Source: Marisediminicola sp040546025 (GTDB lineage: Bacteria; Actinomycetota; Actinomycetes; Actinomycetales; Microbacteriaceae). Taken from it: DNA of 64,000 nt. Position numbers and translations under genes: made by a program. The notes under the pieces are model-generated. The model did no database searches. It was not told the DNA's origin and saw only the letters and a program-made list of their open reading frames with translations. Of the stretch, positions 21,277 to 29,190 are shown in pieces. Each line of letters opens with the position of its first letter. The stretch's first letter is position 1. The stretch covers positions 124,001 through 188,000 of the forward strand of contig NZ_JBEPNA010000001.1 in assembly GCF_040546025.1 (NCBI RefSeq). Reading direction: 5' to 3'.

Positions 21277-23834
21277 CCCACAACACCGACATGCTTGACC
21301 GCGACCGCTACCCCGTCGATCCCTGGCGCCTCGTCGAGACGGCGTACGACCCCGCCAACACCGGCCCGCACGAGACCTTGTTCGCGCTCGGCAACGGCTA
21401 TCTCGGGCTCCGCGGCAACAACGCGGAGGGTCGTAAGGCGCACGAGCACGGCACCTTCATCAACGGCCTGCACGAGACCTGGAAGATCCGCCACGCGGAG
21501 CAGGCCTACGGCTTCGCCGAGGTCGGCCAGACAATCGTCAACGCTCCCGACAGCAAGGTCATCCGCATCTACGTCGACGACGAGCCGTTGGCGCTCGATA
21601 CCGCCGACCTGCTCGACTACAACCGCACCCTCGATTTCAAAGAGGGCGTGCTGCGCCGCACCGTGCTCTGGCTGACGCCATCCGGCAAGCGCGTGCGGGT
21701 CTCGGCAACGCGCATGGTGTCGTTCCCCGAGCGCCACCTCGCCGTGATGACCATGGAAGTCACCATGATCGACTCCGATGCCCCCGTCACGATCTCCTGC
21801 CAGATGCTCAACCGGCAGGACGGCGAGGACGAGTATGCGGGATCGGCCGGACCGGGTACGGCATCCACGGACCCGCGCAAGGCCGAGCGCATCGCCGACC
21901 GGGTCTTCGTCCCGGGCCAGCACTGGCAGCAGAGCGAGCGCAGCGCGCTCAGCTACCGCGTCGCGAACTCGGGGATGTCGGTCGCGGTCGTCGCCGACCA
22001 CACGATCGAGACCGCCAACGACTACACCACCGACCATTACATCGACCCCGACATCGCCAAGAACGCGTATTCGGTCTCGGCCAAGCGGGGCGTTCCCGTG
22101 AAGGTCACCAAGGTCGTCAGCTACCACACCGCGCGCACCACTCCGACGAGCGAGCTCATCGACCGGTGTCGCCGCACCCTCGACCGGATCGCCGTCGAGG
22201 GCGTCGCGATGCAGCACGTGAATCAGCGCGAGTGGCTCGACGCCTACTGGAGTCGCTCCGACGTGGAGATCCCCGGCCGCGATGACCTGCAGCAGGCGAT
22301 CCGTTGGAACCTCTTCCAGCTCGCCCAGGCCACCGCGCGCGCCGACGGGCTGGGCATCCCCGCGAAGGGCGTGACCGGCAGCGGGTACAGCGGCCACTAC
22401 TTCTGGGACACCGAGATCTACATGGTGCCCTTCCTCGCATACACGTCGCCGCTCTGGGCGCGGAACACGCTGAGCATGCGCCAGGACATGCTCCCGCTCG
22501 CGAGGCAGCGCGCCCGGATGCTCAACGAGGCCGGCGCGCTGTTCCCGTGGCGCACGATCAACGGCGAAGAGGCATCCGCCTATTACGCCGCGGGCACAGC
22601 CCAGTACCACATCAACGCCGACGTCACCTATGCGCTCGCGAAGTTCATCCACGCGACCGCCGACATCGACTTCCTCGCCAACGGCGCGATCGACATCGCC
22701 GTCGAGACGGCCCGCATGTGGATCACCCTCGGGTTCTGGCGCTCCAACGGCAACGACACCTTCGAGATCCACGGGGTCACCGGGCCAGACGAGTACACGA
22801 CCGTCGTCAACAACAACCTGTTCACGAACGTGATGGCGCGGTTCAACCTGAGCTATGCGGCGCAGACCGTGCGCGACCTCGCGATCGAGCGTCCGGATGC
22901 CTACGAGCGCATGGTCGCGCGGCTCGGCCTGCGCAAGGAGGAGCTCGACGAGTGGACCCGTGCCGCCGACGCGATGCTGATCCCGTTCTCGGATGCGCTT
23001 CAGATCCACCCGCAGGACTCGCACTTCCTCGACCGCGAGGTCTGGGACCTCGAGAACACGCCGCCGGAGCAGAAGCCGCTCATGCTGCACTTCCACCCGC
23101 TCGTGATCTACCGCTTCCAGGTGCTCAAGCAGGCCGACGTGGTGCTCGCGCTGTTCCTGCACGGCAACCAGTTCACCCTCGAGGAGAAGCTCGCCGACTT
23201 CGACTACTACGACCCGCTGACGACGAGCGACTCCACCCTGTCGAACGTGGTGCAGTCGATCATCGCCGCCGAGATCGGCTACCAGGACCTCGCGCTCGAC
23301 TATTTCGTGCACACCCTGTTCGTCGACCTCGCCGACCTGCACAAGAACACCGCAGACGGCGTGCACGTCGCCTCTGCCGGTGGCGTCTGGAGCGGGCTCG
23401 TCTCGGGCTTCGGCGGGATGCGCGACCACGACGGAGTGCTGACCTTCGACCCGCGCCTGCCGAAGAGCTGGCCCGAGCTGCGCTACCGCATGATCTGGCA
23501 CGGCACCCGCGTGCTCGTCACGCTCAGAAGCGACTCGATGCACGTGAGTGTTCTCGAGGGCCAGAATCCCATCTCGTTCCTTGTGCGCGGCACCTCGTAC
23601 ACCGTTTCCGCCGGCGTCGACGCGCTCATCCCGCTCGACGGCCAGGGCACCGTTCGCCCTGGCAAGCCGCGCCAGATACCGAGCGGCGGCACCCGGCGCG
23701 ACGACGGCACCCTCATGGTGCCGCAGGTGCCGCTGGTCACCGACACCATCCCGGTGGTCGCCGAGATCCCGACGATTACCGACACGATCCCGACGATCAC
23801 TCCCGAGGCGCTCCGGGACTCGGTCCGCAACTGA
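21273..23834 (+). CDS. Glycoside hydrolase family 65 disaccharide phosphorylase
   Basis: 853 aa, the usual GH65 length. Features in order: an N-terminal beta-sandwich (ETLFALGNGYLGLRGN), a linker, and the (alpha/alpha)6 barrel with SGHYFWDTEIYMVPFLAYTS, FPWRTINGEEASAYY and the general acid Glu in GVTGPDEYTTVVNNNLFTN (near residue 508). KPLMLHFHPLVIYRFQVLKQ gives the KQADV-type phosphate region. A short extra C-terminal tail is repetitive (PTITDTIPTITPEA). GH65 enzymes phosphorolyse maltose, trehalose, kojibiose or nigerose to beta-glucose 1-phosphate and glucose; which one cannot be told here. It is coupled to pgmB. Confidence 0.9.
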   Translation: MTHNTDMLDRDRYPVDPWRLVETAYDPANTGPHETLFALGNGYLGLRGNNAEGRKAHEHGTFINGLHETWKIRHAEQAYGFAEVGQTIVNAPDSKVIRIYVDDEPLALDTADLLDYNRTLDFKEGVLRRTVLWLTPSGKRVRVSATRMVSFPERHLAVMTMEVTMIDSDAPVTISCQMLNRQDGEDEYAGSAGPGTASTDPRKAERIADRVFVPGQHWQQSERSALSYRVANSGMSVAVVADHTIETANDYTTDHYIDPDIAKNAYSVSAKRGVPVKVTKVVSYHTARTTPTSELIDRCRRTLDRIAVEGVAMQHVNQREWLDAYWSRSDVEIPGRDDLQQAIRWNLFQLAQATARADGLGIPAKGVTGSGYSGHYFWDTEIYMVPFLAYTSPLWARNTLSMRQDMLPLARQRARMLNEAGALFPWRTINGEEASAYYAAGTAQYHINADVTYALAKFIHATADIDFLANGAIDIAVETARMWITLGFWRSNGNDTFEIHGVTGPDEYTTVVNNNLFTNVMARFNLSYAAQTVRDLAIERPDAYERMVARLGLRKEELDEWTRAADAMLIPFSDALQIHPQDSHFLDREVWDLENTPPEQKPLMLHFHPLVIYRFQVLKQADVVLALFLHGNQFTLEEKLADFDYYDPLTTSDSTLSNVVQSIIAAEIGYQDLALDYFVHTLFVDLADLHKNTADGVHVASAGGVWSGLVSGFGGMRDHDGVLTFDPRLPKSWPELRYRMIWHGTRVLVTLRSDSMHVSVLEGQNPISFLVRGTSYTVSAGVDALIPLDGQGTVRPGKPRQIPSGGTRRDDGTLMVPQVPLVTDTIPVVAEIPTITDTIPTITPEALRDSVRN

Positions 23835-23855
23835 GCGGGCGCGGATGCTGGAACG

Positions 23856-24626
23856 TCAGCGCGTGAGATACGCGGTGACGGCGATCCACCAGCATCCGCC
23901 AATCGCAGCGGCGAACAGCAGCAGCCACACGAACGACGGCACCCCGGTGCGCTTGTAGAGCAGGTACGCGTCGGAGGAGCCGAGCCGCCCGCGCCGCGTG
24001 TGCACCCGGATCACGCTCACGAGGGCGCGCACCGAGCCGACGAGCAGCGCCGTTCCGAGCACGAGCAGCGCGTAGCTCTGCTGCTGGGGCGTCGCAAAGA
24101 ACCACAGCGCCGCGCTCACCCCGGCGGAGGCGAGCACGACGAGCACGCCGAACAGGTTGCGGATCACGAGCAGGGTCAGCAGCAGCGCGATGCCGCCCGC
24201 GAACAGGGCGATCGCGGTGTAGCCGTTGAAGACGCTCCAGAGCTGAGCGGCGCCGACGATCGCCGGGGCCGGGTAGCCGAAGATGCCGCTGACAACCGCA
24301 CCGATCGAGCCGCGCCCGGTGCTGAGCGCCTCCCCGGAGTGGTTGCGGCGGATACGGATGCCCGTCACCGCGCGCCCGGTCAGCAGCCCGGCGACCGCGT
24401 GGCCGAGCTCGTGCACGAGAGTCGTGAACAGCCCGAACTGCTGCCAGGTGACGCGCGGGATGCTGAGGGCCGCTGCCACCGCGAGAATTCCGAGGAGCAC
24501 CGTCGGTGGCACCTCGACCGGGGCCGCGCGGGAAAACAGGGCGGACCAGTCAGGGGGGAGCGAGAAAAGGTCGATGGGACCAGTCTCGCAGGGGTCGAGC
24601 TGGCGCTCGGTCAGGTCGGGGGTCAC
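23856..24626 (-). CDS. M50B-like membrane metallopeptidase
   Basis: About 256 aa from a GTG at 24626. The zinc motif HELGH lies near residue 70 in FTTLVHELGHAVAGLLTGRA, followed by GIRIRRNHSGEALSTGRGSI, and there are six or so hydrophobic segments including VLLGILAVAAALSI and SFVWLLLFAAAIGGCWWIAV. This matches the M50B-like (DUF3267-neighbouring) zinc peptidases of actinobacteria. The start is uncertain: no ribosome site is seen, and the coding frame continues upstream into a decayed CPBP protease segment, so the present N-terminus may be borrowed from that remnant. Substrates are unknown. Confidence 0.78.
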   Translation of the reverse strand: MTPDLTERQLDPCETGPIDLFSLPPDWSALFSRAAPVEVPPTVLLGILAVAAALSIPRVTWQQFGLFTTLVHELGHAVAGLLTGRAVTGIRIRRNHSGEALSTGRGSIGAVVSGIFGYPAPAIVGAAQLWSVFNGYTAIALFAGGIALLLTLLVIRNLFGVLVVLASAGVSAALWFFATPQQQSYALLVLGTALLVGSVRALVSVIRVHTRRGRLGSSDAYLLYKRTGVPSFVWLLLFAAAIGGCWWIAVTAYLTR

Positions 24627-24820
24627 GATGAGTGCGGCCGATAAGTGCCCGAGCCCGCTGAGGAAGAACAGGACCTGGCCGCCGCCGCGCGCGGAGAGGC
24701 CCAGAGGGTCCACGAGATCGCGTAGGCGAGGAAGAAGGCGACGATCGGATGGTCGGCTATCCAGGCGGTGGCATGCTCGCGAGCCAAGCCGATGGACGCG
24801 CGGCGAGGTGGGGGCGTGGG
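24624..24820 (-). pseudogene. Remnant of a CPBP-family intramembrane protease (N-terminal part)
   Basis: On the minus strand, IADHPIVAFFLAYAISWTLW is a typical first transmembrane segment of CPBP (CAAX-type) intramembrane proteases. Near 24700 the frame changes, and the continuation PLGLSARGGGQVLFFLSGLG then LSAALIV is found in another frame, the one that runs on into the M50 protease gene. No EExxxR catalytic motif follows. The segment is therefore a frameshifted N-terminal relic. The remaining bases up to 24929 hold no gene that I can see. Confidence 0.6.
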
Positions 24821-24929
24821 GCCCTGTTGTGGATGCTGGCCCTCCTCCCCACAGGCGCCCGCGAGCGAGTTGTCCTCCGTATTTCGCGGGGAGCGCTGCG
24901 ATGTCGGTGGCCGAAACCATCCTGACGCC

Positions 24930-25388
24930 ATGACAACTCCACGACCGTCTATCGACCAGATCCTCACCCAGTTCTTCGCCCGGCAGCCAGCCACCGGAGT
25001 GGGGCGACGTCGGCTGCATTTCCTCGATCCGCTGCTGCGGCGGTACCTCGAAACCGAGGGATCCCGCTCGCTCACCACCCCGCTTCTCGCGCAGCTCGCG
25101 ATCGAGCGCGAGTTCGAGCCCGCGGGCGCGTTCGCCCGGATCATGAATGCCGACGACCTGATCTACACCCTCCCCGGATTCATCGAGCCGCCGTGGCTCC
25201 AGGAGAACCTTCTGCTTCGCAAAGCCCAGATCGACCTTGTCGCAGGGCTCGCAACACTCGTCGTCAGCCGATACCTCGGGCCGGAGGACTTCGCCTGCGC
25301 GGTGATGGAGGTCGACGCCACGATCAGCCGGGCGCGGCTGCAGCTCAGGGAGGACCGCCGTGCGGCGCAGTTCGACCGGCACGGGTGA
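24930..25388 (+). CDS. Hypothetical protein
   Basis: 152 aa from the ATG at 24930. It is soluble, helical and charged: TTPRPSIDQILTQFFARQPA, GVGRRRLHFLDPLLRRYLET, ADDLIYTLPGFIEPPWLQEN and a C-terminal helix VMEVDATISRARLQLREDRR. Codon use matches the neighbours, and the hydrophobic pattern supports a real protein. I recognise no family. It stands alone, divergent from the M50 protease region. The C-terminus ends just before a tandem repeat block. Confidence 0.6.
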   Translation: MTTPRPSIDQILTQFFARQPATGVGRRRLHFLDPLLRRYLETEGSRSLTTPLLAQLAIEREFEPAGAFARIMNADDLIYTLPGFIEPPWLQENLLLRKAQIDLVAGLATLVVSRYLGPEDFACAVMEVDATISRARLQLREDRRAAQFDRHG

Positions 25389-25394
25389 TGCGGT

Positions 25395-25476
25395 GTTCGC
25401 GCGGGGCAGGCATCCGGGTTCGCGCGGGGCAGGCATACGGGTTCTGCCCGGGGCAGGCATCCGAGTTCTGCCCGGG
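25395..25476 (+). repeat. 23-bp tandem repeat (about 3.5 copies)
   Basis: Units at 25395-25417, 25418-25440 and 25441-25463 share the core GGGGCAGGCATCCGG with small changes; a partial fourth copy follows. The array fills the space between the hypothetical gene and the aldo/keto reductase gene. There are no spacers, so it is a minisatellite and not CRISPR. Confidence 0.75.
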
Positions 25477-25501
25477 GGCCGCCTCGTGAAAGCATGGGGC
25501 G

Positions 25502-26530
25502 ATGACCTACGTTGCCGCCGAGACCCGTTACGACTCCATGCCCTACCGCCGCACCGGAAAGAGCGGCCTGCTGCTGCCAGCGGTGTCGCTCGGCCTGTGG
25601 CAGAACTTCGGGCAGGATGTGCCGTTCGAGCGGCAGCAGCAGATTCTGCGCCGCGCGTTCGACCTCGGCGTGACGCACTTCGACCTCGCGAACAACTACG
25701 GGCCGCCCTACGGCAGCGCCGAGGAGAACTTCGGGGAGCACCTGCGTCGCGACTTCGCGCCCTACCGGGACGAGCTCGTGATCTCGTCGAAGGCCGGCTA
25801 CGACATGTGGCCTGGCCCGTACGGCAACAACGGATCCCGCAAGTACCTGCTCGCGAGCCTCGACCAGTCGCTCGACCGCATGGGGCTCGACTACGTCGAC
25901 ATCTTCTACTCGCACCGTGCCGACCCCGACACCCCCCTCGAGGAGACCATGGGTGCACTGCACACCGCGGTGACCTCGGGCAAGGCGCTCTACGCGGGGA
26001 TCTCCTCATACTCGCCGTCGCGCACCCGTGAGGCGGCACTGATCCTCGCCGACCTCGGCACGCCGTTGCTCATCCACCAGCCCTCATACTCCATGTTCAA
26101 CCGCTGGGTCGAGGAGGACCTCCTCGACACCCTTGAAGACCTCGGTGCCGGATGCATCGCGTTCTCGCCGCTGGCCCAGGGGCTGCTCACCGACCGCTAC
26201 GTCGGCGGCATCCCCGCGAACGCGCGCGCGGCACGTGAGGGGTCGATGCAGAAGAACATGGTCAACGAGGCGACGCTCACGTCGATCCGCGGGCTGACGG
26301 AGATCGCGGAGAGCCGCGGACAGACCCTGGCGCAACTCGCTATCGCGTGGACGCTGCGCAGCAAGAACGTGACCTCGGCGCTCGTCGGCGCCTCGTCGGT
26401 CGCGCAGCTCGAGGCCAACCTCGCCGCGGTCGGCACGCTTCAGTTCACGGCGGACGAGCTGACCGCGATCGACGAGTTCGCGGTCGACATGGACATCAAC
26501 CTGTGGGCCGAGTCCAGCGACGTGGTGTGA
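25502..26530 (+). CDS. Aldo/keto reductase, YghZ/L-glyceraldehyde 3-phosphate reductase type
   Basis: 342 aa TIM-barrel oxidoreductase using NADPH. The catalytic tetrad is visible: Asp and Tyr in THFDLANNYGPPYGSAEENF, Lys in LVISSKAGYDMW, and His in VDIFYSHRADPDTPLEETMG. The C-terminal cofactor loop includes WTLRSKNVTSALVGASSVAQ. The start MTYVAAETRYDSMPYRRTGK and YGPPYGSAEENFG are typical of the YghZ/KvbA-like subgroup (AKR14), which reduces L-glyceraldehyde 3-phosphate or methylglyoxal in E. coli. It is a single gene with no obvious operon partner. Confidence 0.87.
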   Translation: MTYVAAETRYDSMPYRRTGKSGLLLPAVSLGLWQNFGQDVPFERQQQILRRAFDLGVTHFDLANNYGPPYGSAEENFGEHLRRDFAPYRDELVISSKAGYDMWPGPYGNNGSRKYLLASLDQSLDRMGLDYVDIFYSHRADPDTPLEETMGALHTAVTSGKALYAGISSYSPSRTREAALILADLGTPLLIHQPSYSMFNRWVEEDLLDTLEDLGAGCIAFSPLAQGLLTDRYVGGIPANARAAREGSMQKNMVNEATLTSIRGLTEIAESRGQTLAQLAIAWTLRSKNVTSALVGASSVAQLEANLAAVGTLQFTADELTAIDEFAVDMDINLWAESSDVV

Positions 26531-26612
26531 GAGACACGCTTGGTTCGGAGCTGCAGGGGAGGTGCTGCGCCCGGGCAGGTGCTGTGGTGTGCGTCGTCGC
26601 GGCTGAAAGGCT

Positions 26613-27101
26613 GTGAGTCCCTTCGCTGACGGCGGGTTGATCCGTCCCTATCGGGACGCCGACGCATCCGGAACCCTCGCCGTGTTCCTTCCCGCGGTGC
26701 GCGAGACGGCGGCGGCGCACTACGACGCGCGCCAGATTGCGGTCTGGGCGCCGGACGACATCGACCTTGCCGAGTGGGCCCGCGGGCGCGCTGCCGTGGC
26801 CACCCGCGTCGCCGAGATCGACGGCCGGGTCGTCGGATTCACCGACCTCGACGGTGCCGGACACGTCGACATGCTGTTCGTTCACCCGTCGTTCGGCCGT
26901 CGCGGCATCGCGAGCGCCCTGTTCGAGACCGTGCTCGCGGATGCCCGGCAGGCGGGACTCACGGCCGTGACCGTTGACGCAAGCCTGACCGCCCGCGCAT
27001 TCTTCGAGCGGAACGGCTTCGTCGTTGTCGCCCAGCAGCACGTCGAGCGGGACGGGGTGCTGCTGACGAACTTCCGTATGCGTTTGGAGCTCGAAGACTG
27101 A
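26613..27101 (+). CDS. GNAT family N-acetyltransferase
   Basis: 162 aa, GTG start with GAAAGG upstream. The GNAT fold is evident: IRPYRDADASGTLAVFLPAV (strand and helix 1), GRVVGFTDLDGAGHVDMLFV (strands 3 and 4), then the acetyl-CoA loop HPSFGRRGIASALFETVLAD (Q/RxxGxG/A variant RRGIAS) and a C-terminal ARAFFERNGFVVVAQQHVER. It resembles the YafP/putative acetyltransferase subgroup. The acceptor is unknown. Confidence 0.87.
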   Translation: MSPFADGGLIRPYRDADASGTLAVFLPAVRETAAAHYDARQIAVWAPDDIDLAEWARGRAAVATRVAEIDGRVVGFTDLDGAGHVDMLFVHPSFGRRGIASALFETVLADARQAGLTAVTVDASLTARAFFERNGFVVVAQQHVERDGVLLTNFRMRLELED

Positions 27102-27195
27102 CCCACTTCTCCTCCCCAGGCAGAAGCTGTGCACCGATGACTGCTCGGATCAGCGACTAGTCCCACGGCACCGCCCCCTGCCGTTGACTGACCCC

Positions 27196-28590
27196 ATGAC
27201 GACGCCGAGCGACTACCTGATCGAGGCGCGGCACGCGCTCGAGCAGGTGCTGCCGACGGATGCTGACGCCGCGCTCATGACCGAAGCCGAACTTCTCGCC
27301 GCCCTGCCCGCGGTGGAGGGGGTCGTCCGCCAAGCGGAGGTGCTGGTCGCGCAGCTCGCCTTCGAGGTAGCCCATCGCTCGCGGCGGGAGCTCGGTCACT
27401 CGGGGCTCGCATCCCGTCAGGGGTTCGTGAACCAGGAGTCGCTCGTGCGCTCTCTCACCCGGTCCGGCCTGCGGGAGGCGAGCCGCAGCATCCGAGTCGG
27501 AACGATGCTCGCGGAGTCGGCGGCAGCCGGCGAGGAGGGCACGCCGTTCGATGAGATGTCGACCGCGGTGCGCGAGGGGCGCATCGGTGTGGAGGCCGCC
27601 GACGGCGTCTATCGGGCTCTCGTGCCGGTCGTCGACGAGATCGACCCCGAACTGCTCCGTGCGGCCACCGCGACGCTCGCTCACGAGGGTGAGAGCGCCA
27701 ACGCCGACGACCTGACGAGGATGGCGCGGGCACTGCGCGATACCCTCGATCGGCGTGGTGTTGTGGACCGCGCGAGCTTCCTCCGCGCCAAGCGCTCGCT
27801 CCGCCGCGGCCGGCTCATCGACGGCCTGCGCCGGGTGAGCCTCGTGCTCGATCCGGAGTCCGACGCGATCATCACGGGGGCGATCGACGCGGCGATGAGC
27901 CCCCGGCTCGGCGGGCCCCGGTTCACCGACGAGGACGACAAAGACCGGGCCGCCGGACTCCTCGACGACGACCGCACGAACGAGCAGATGGCCCTCGATG
28001 CGCTCACCGAGCTCGTGCGCATCGGCGTCGATCGCGACGACGGAACCATTCTCGGCTCGATCAAACCCGGGCTGCGCGTCACGATCTCGTTCGACGACCT
28101 CACGCGCGCGATCGACGAGCACGGTCGTGAGCACCCCGAGACCGACTCGGGCGTCGCGTGGCTCGAGGGCTGCTCCGAGCCGATGCCGGCCTCAACCGCC
28201 CGCCGCATCCTGTGCGACCAGGGGGCACTGCCCATCGTGCTCGGCGGTGCGAGCGAGGTGCTCGATCTGGGCCGCACCCGTCGACTGTTCTCGCGCGCTC
28301 AGCGAGTCGCCCTCGCAGGAAAGTTCGGCGGATGCATGTTCGGCGGCTGCGACAGGCCCGCCAGCTGGTGCGAGGCGCACCACATCGACCCCTACGACCC
28401 TGGTGGCCCGACCGACCTCGACAACGGCATCCTCCTGTGCCGCCGACATCACATGCTGTTGCACGATCACGGCTGGCGCATCGAGCGCACCGGAGACGGC
28501 TACGCGCTGATCCCGCCAGCCTCGGTCGATCCCGAGCGCACCCCACGCCCGATGCCGAACAAGCTCCCGCCGTGGTTGCGAGCCGGATGA
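27196..28590 (+). CDS. DUF222/HNH endonuclease domain protein
   Basis: 464 aa from the ATG at 27196 (a TTG four codons upstream is an alternative). The N-terminal DUF222 helical domain occupies about residues 30-330. The C-terminal HNH domain is complete: GCMFGGCDRPASWCEAHHID with CxxC-like ligands and the HH-D core, DLDNGILLCRRHHMLLHDHG, and the WRIERTGDGY tail. These 13E12-repeat-type proteins occur in many copies in actinobacterial genomes and are thought to be nucleases of selfish or unknown role. It appears intact. Confidence 0.88.
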   Translation: MTTPSDYLIEARHALEQVLPTDADAALMTEAELLAALPAVEGVVRQAEVLVAQLAFEVAHRSRRELGHSGLASRQGFVNQESLVRSLTRSGLREASRSIRVGTMLAESAAAGEEGTPFDEMSTAVREGRIGVEAADGVYRALVPVVDEIDPELLRAATATLAHEGESANADDLTRMARALRDTLDRRGVVDRASFLRAKRSLRRGRLIDGLRRVSLVLDPESDAIITGAIDAAMSPRLGGPRFTDEDDKDRAAGLLDDDRTNEQMALDALTELVRIGVDRDDGTILGSIKPGLRVTISFDDLTRAIDEHGREHPETDSGVAWLEGCSEPMPASTARRILCDQGALPIVLGGASEVLDLGRTRRLFSRAQRVALAGKFGGCMFGGCDRPASWCEAHHIDPYDPGGPTDLDNGILLCRRHHMLLHDHGWRIERTGDGYALIPPASVDPERTPRPMPNKLPPWLRAG

Positions 28591-28609
28591 GGCGCGGGGG
28601 AGAGCTCTG

Positions 28610-29065
28610 TCAGGCCAGAGGGACGACGATTCGCGTCTGCCACTTGGCCGGGTCGGCCTCGGTGTCCGGACCGACGAGGTACTCCTCCCACATGTCCTCG
28701 GGTAGGTCGATGTGTTGCTCCTCCAGCCAGGCCATGAGCTCGCTGTAAGTACTGGCCATACTGTCGTATGTGCCGGTATGGATCGTCTCGATAGCCGGAC
28801 CTCCCGGCAGGGTGGCCACGACCGTGCCGTTCGCCGGGGTGATCGGCTGGCTGATCGGAAAGCCAGCAGTGATGTCGATCGTGTCGGTCGGCATGCCGTG
28901 GTAGAGCGCGATCGGCGGTCCAGCCTGTTCGACCCCCTGTTTCTCGATCTCGGCGCCGATAACCGTGTACGCCCTGCCGAAGAAGCCGGTCAAGTCGGTC
29001 ATCGGCACGACGTCGTGCAGACCGATGAAAGTGCGGGGTTCCAGTTCCACTCGTTCAGCAATCAT
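28610..29065 (-). CDS. GyrI-like/AraC effector-binding domain protein
   Basis: 151 aa, start at ATG 29065 with CGGAGGA upstream. The fold is the GyrI-like small-molecule binding domain (SHS2 pair): FIGLHDVVPMTDLTGFFGRA, PPIALYHGMPTDTIDITAGF, and TIHTGTYDSMASTYSELMAW with the conserved HxGxY motif. There is no DNA-binding domain, so it is a stand-alone ligand-binding protein, similar to SAV0655-type or DNA gyrase inhibitor proteins. It may sequester or hydrolyse a hydrophobic toxic compound. No operon partner is evident. Confidence 0.83.
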   Translation of the reverse strand: MIAERVELEPRTFIGLHDVVPMTDLTGFFGRAYTVIGAEIEKQGVEQAGPPIALYHGMPTDTIDITAGFPISQPITPANGTVVATLPGGPAIETIHTGTYDSMASTYSELMAWLEEQHIDLPEDMWEEYLVGPDTEADPAKWQTRIVVPLA

Positions 29066-29190
29066 GGGGTCCTCCGTTTGCTCGCGCGGCAACGGTACGT
29101 CGCATTCCGAACCGCCATGAAGGGCAGAAAGACCCGATCGAGCGACTCCGCGATTGAGGCCAGCGCGCGACCGGCATCAGCCGTCAGCCG

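Noticed and set aside
20703..23543. A 946-codon open frame on the minus strand
   Set aside because: It is antisense to pgmB and GH65, whose families are certain; its translation is His/Val/Arg-rich with no domain, the usual artefact of high-GC codon bias.
25395..25476. Possible CRISPR array
   Set aside because: The units are contiguous without spacers and no cas gene is present.
24600..26039. Upstream extension of the M50 protease frame on the minus strand
   Set aside because: It runs antisense through the aldo/keto reductase gene and a tandem repeat and gives low-complexity Arg/Ser/Pro sequence; only the 23856-24626 part has protein features.
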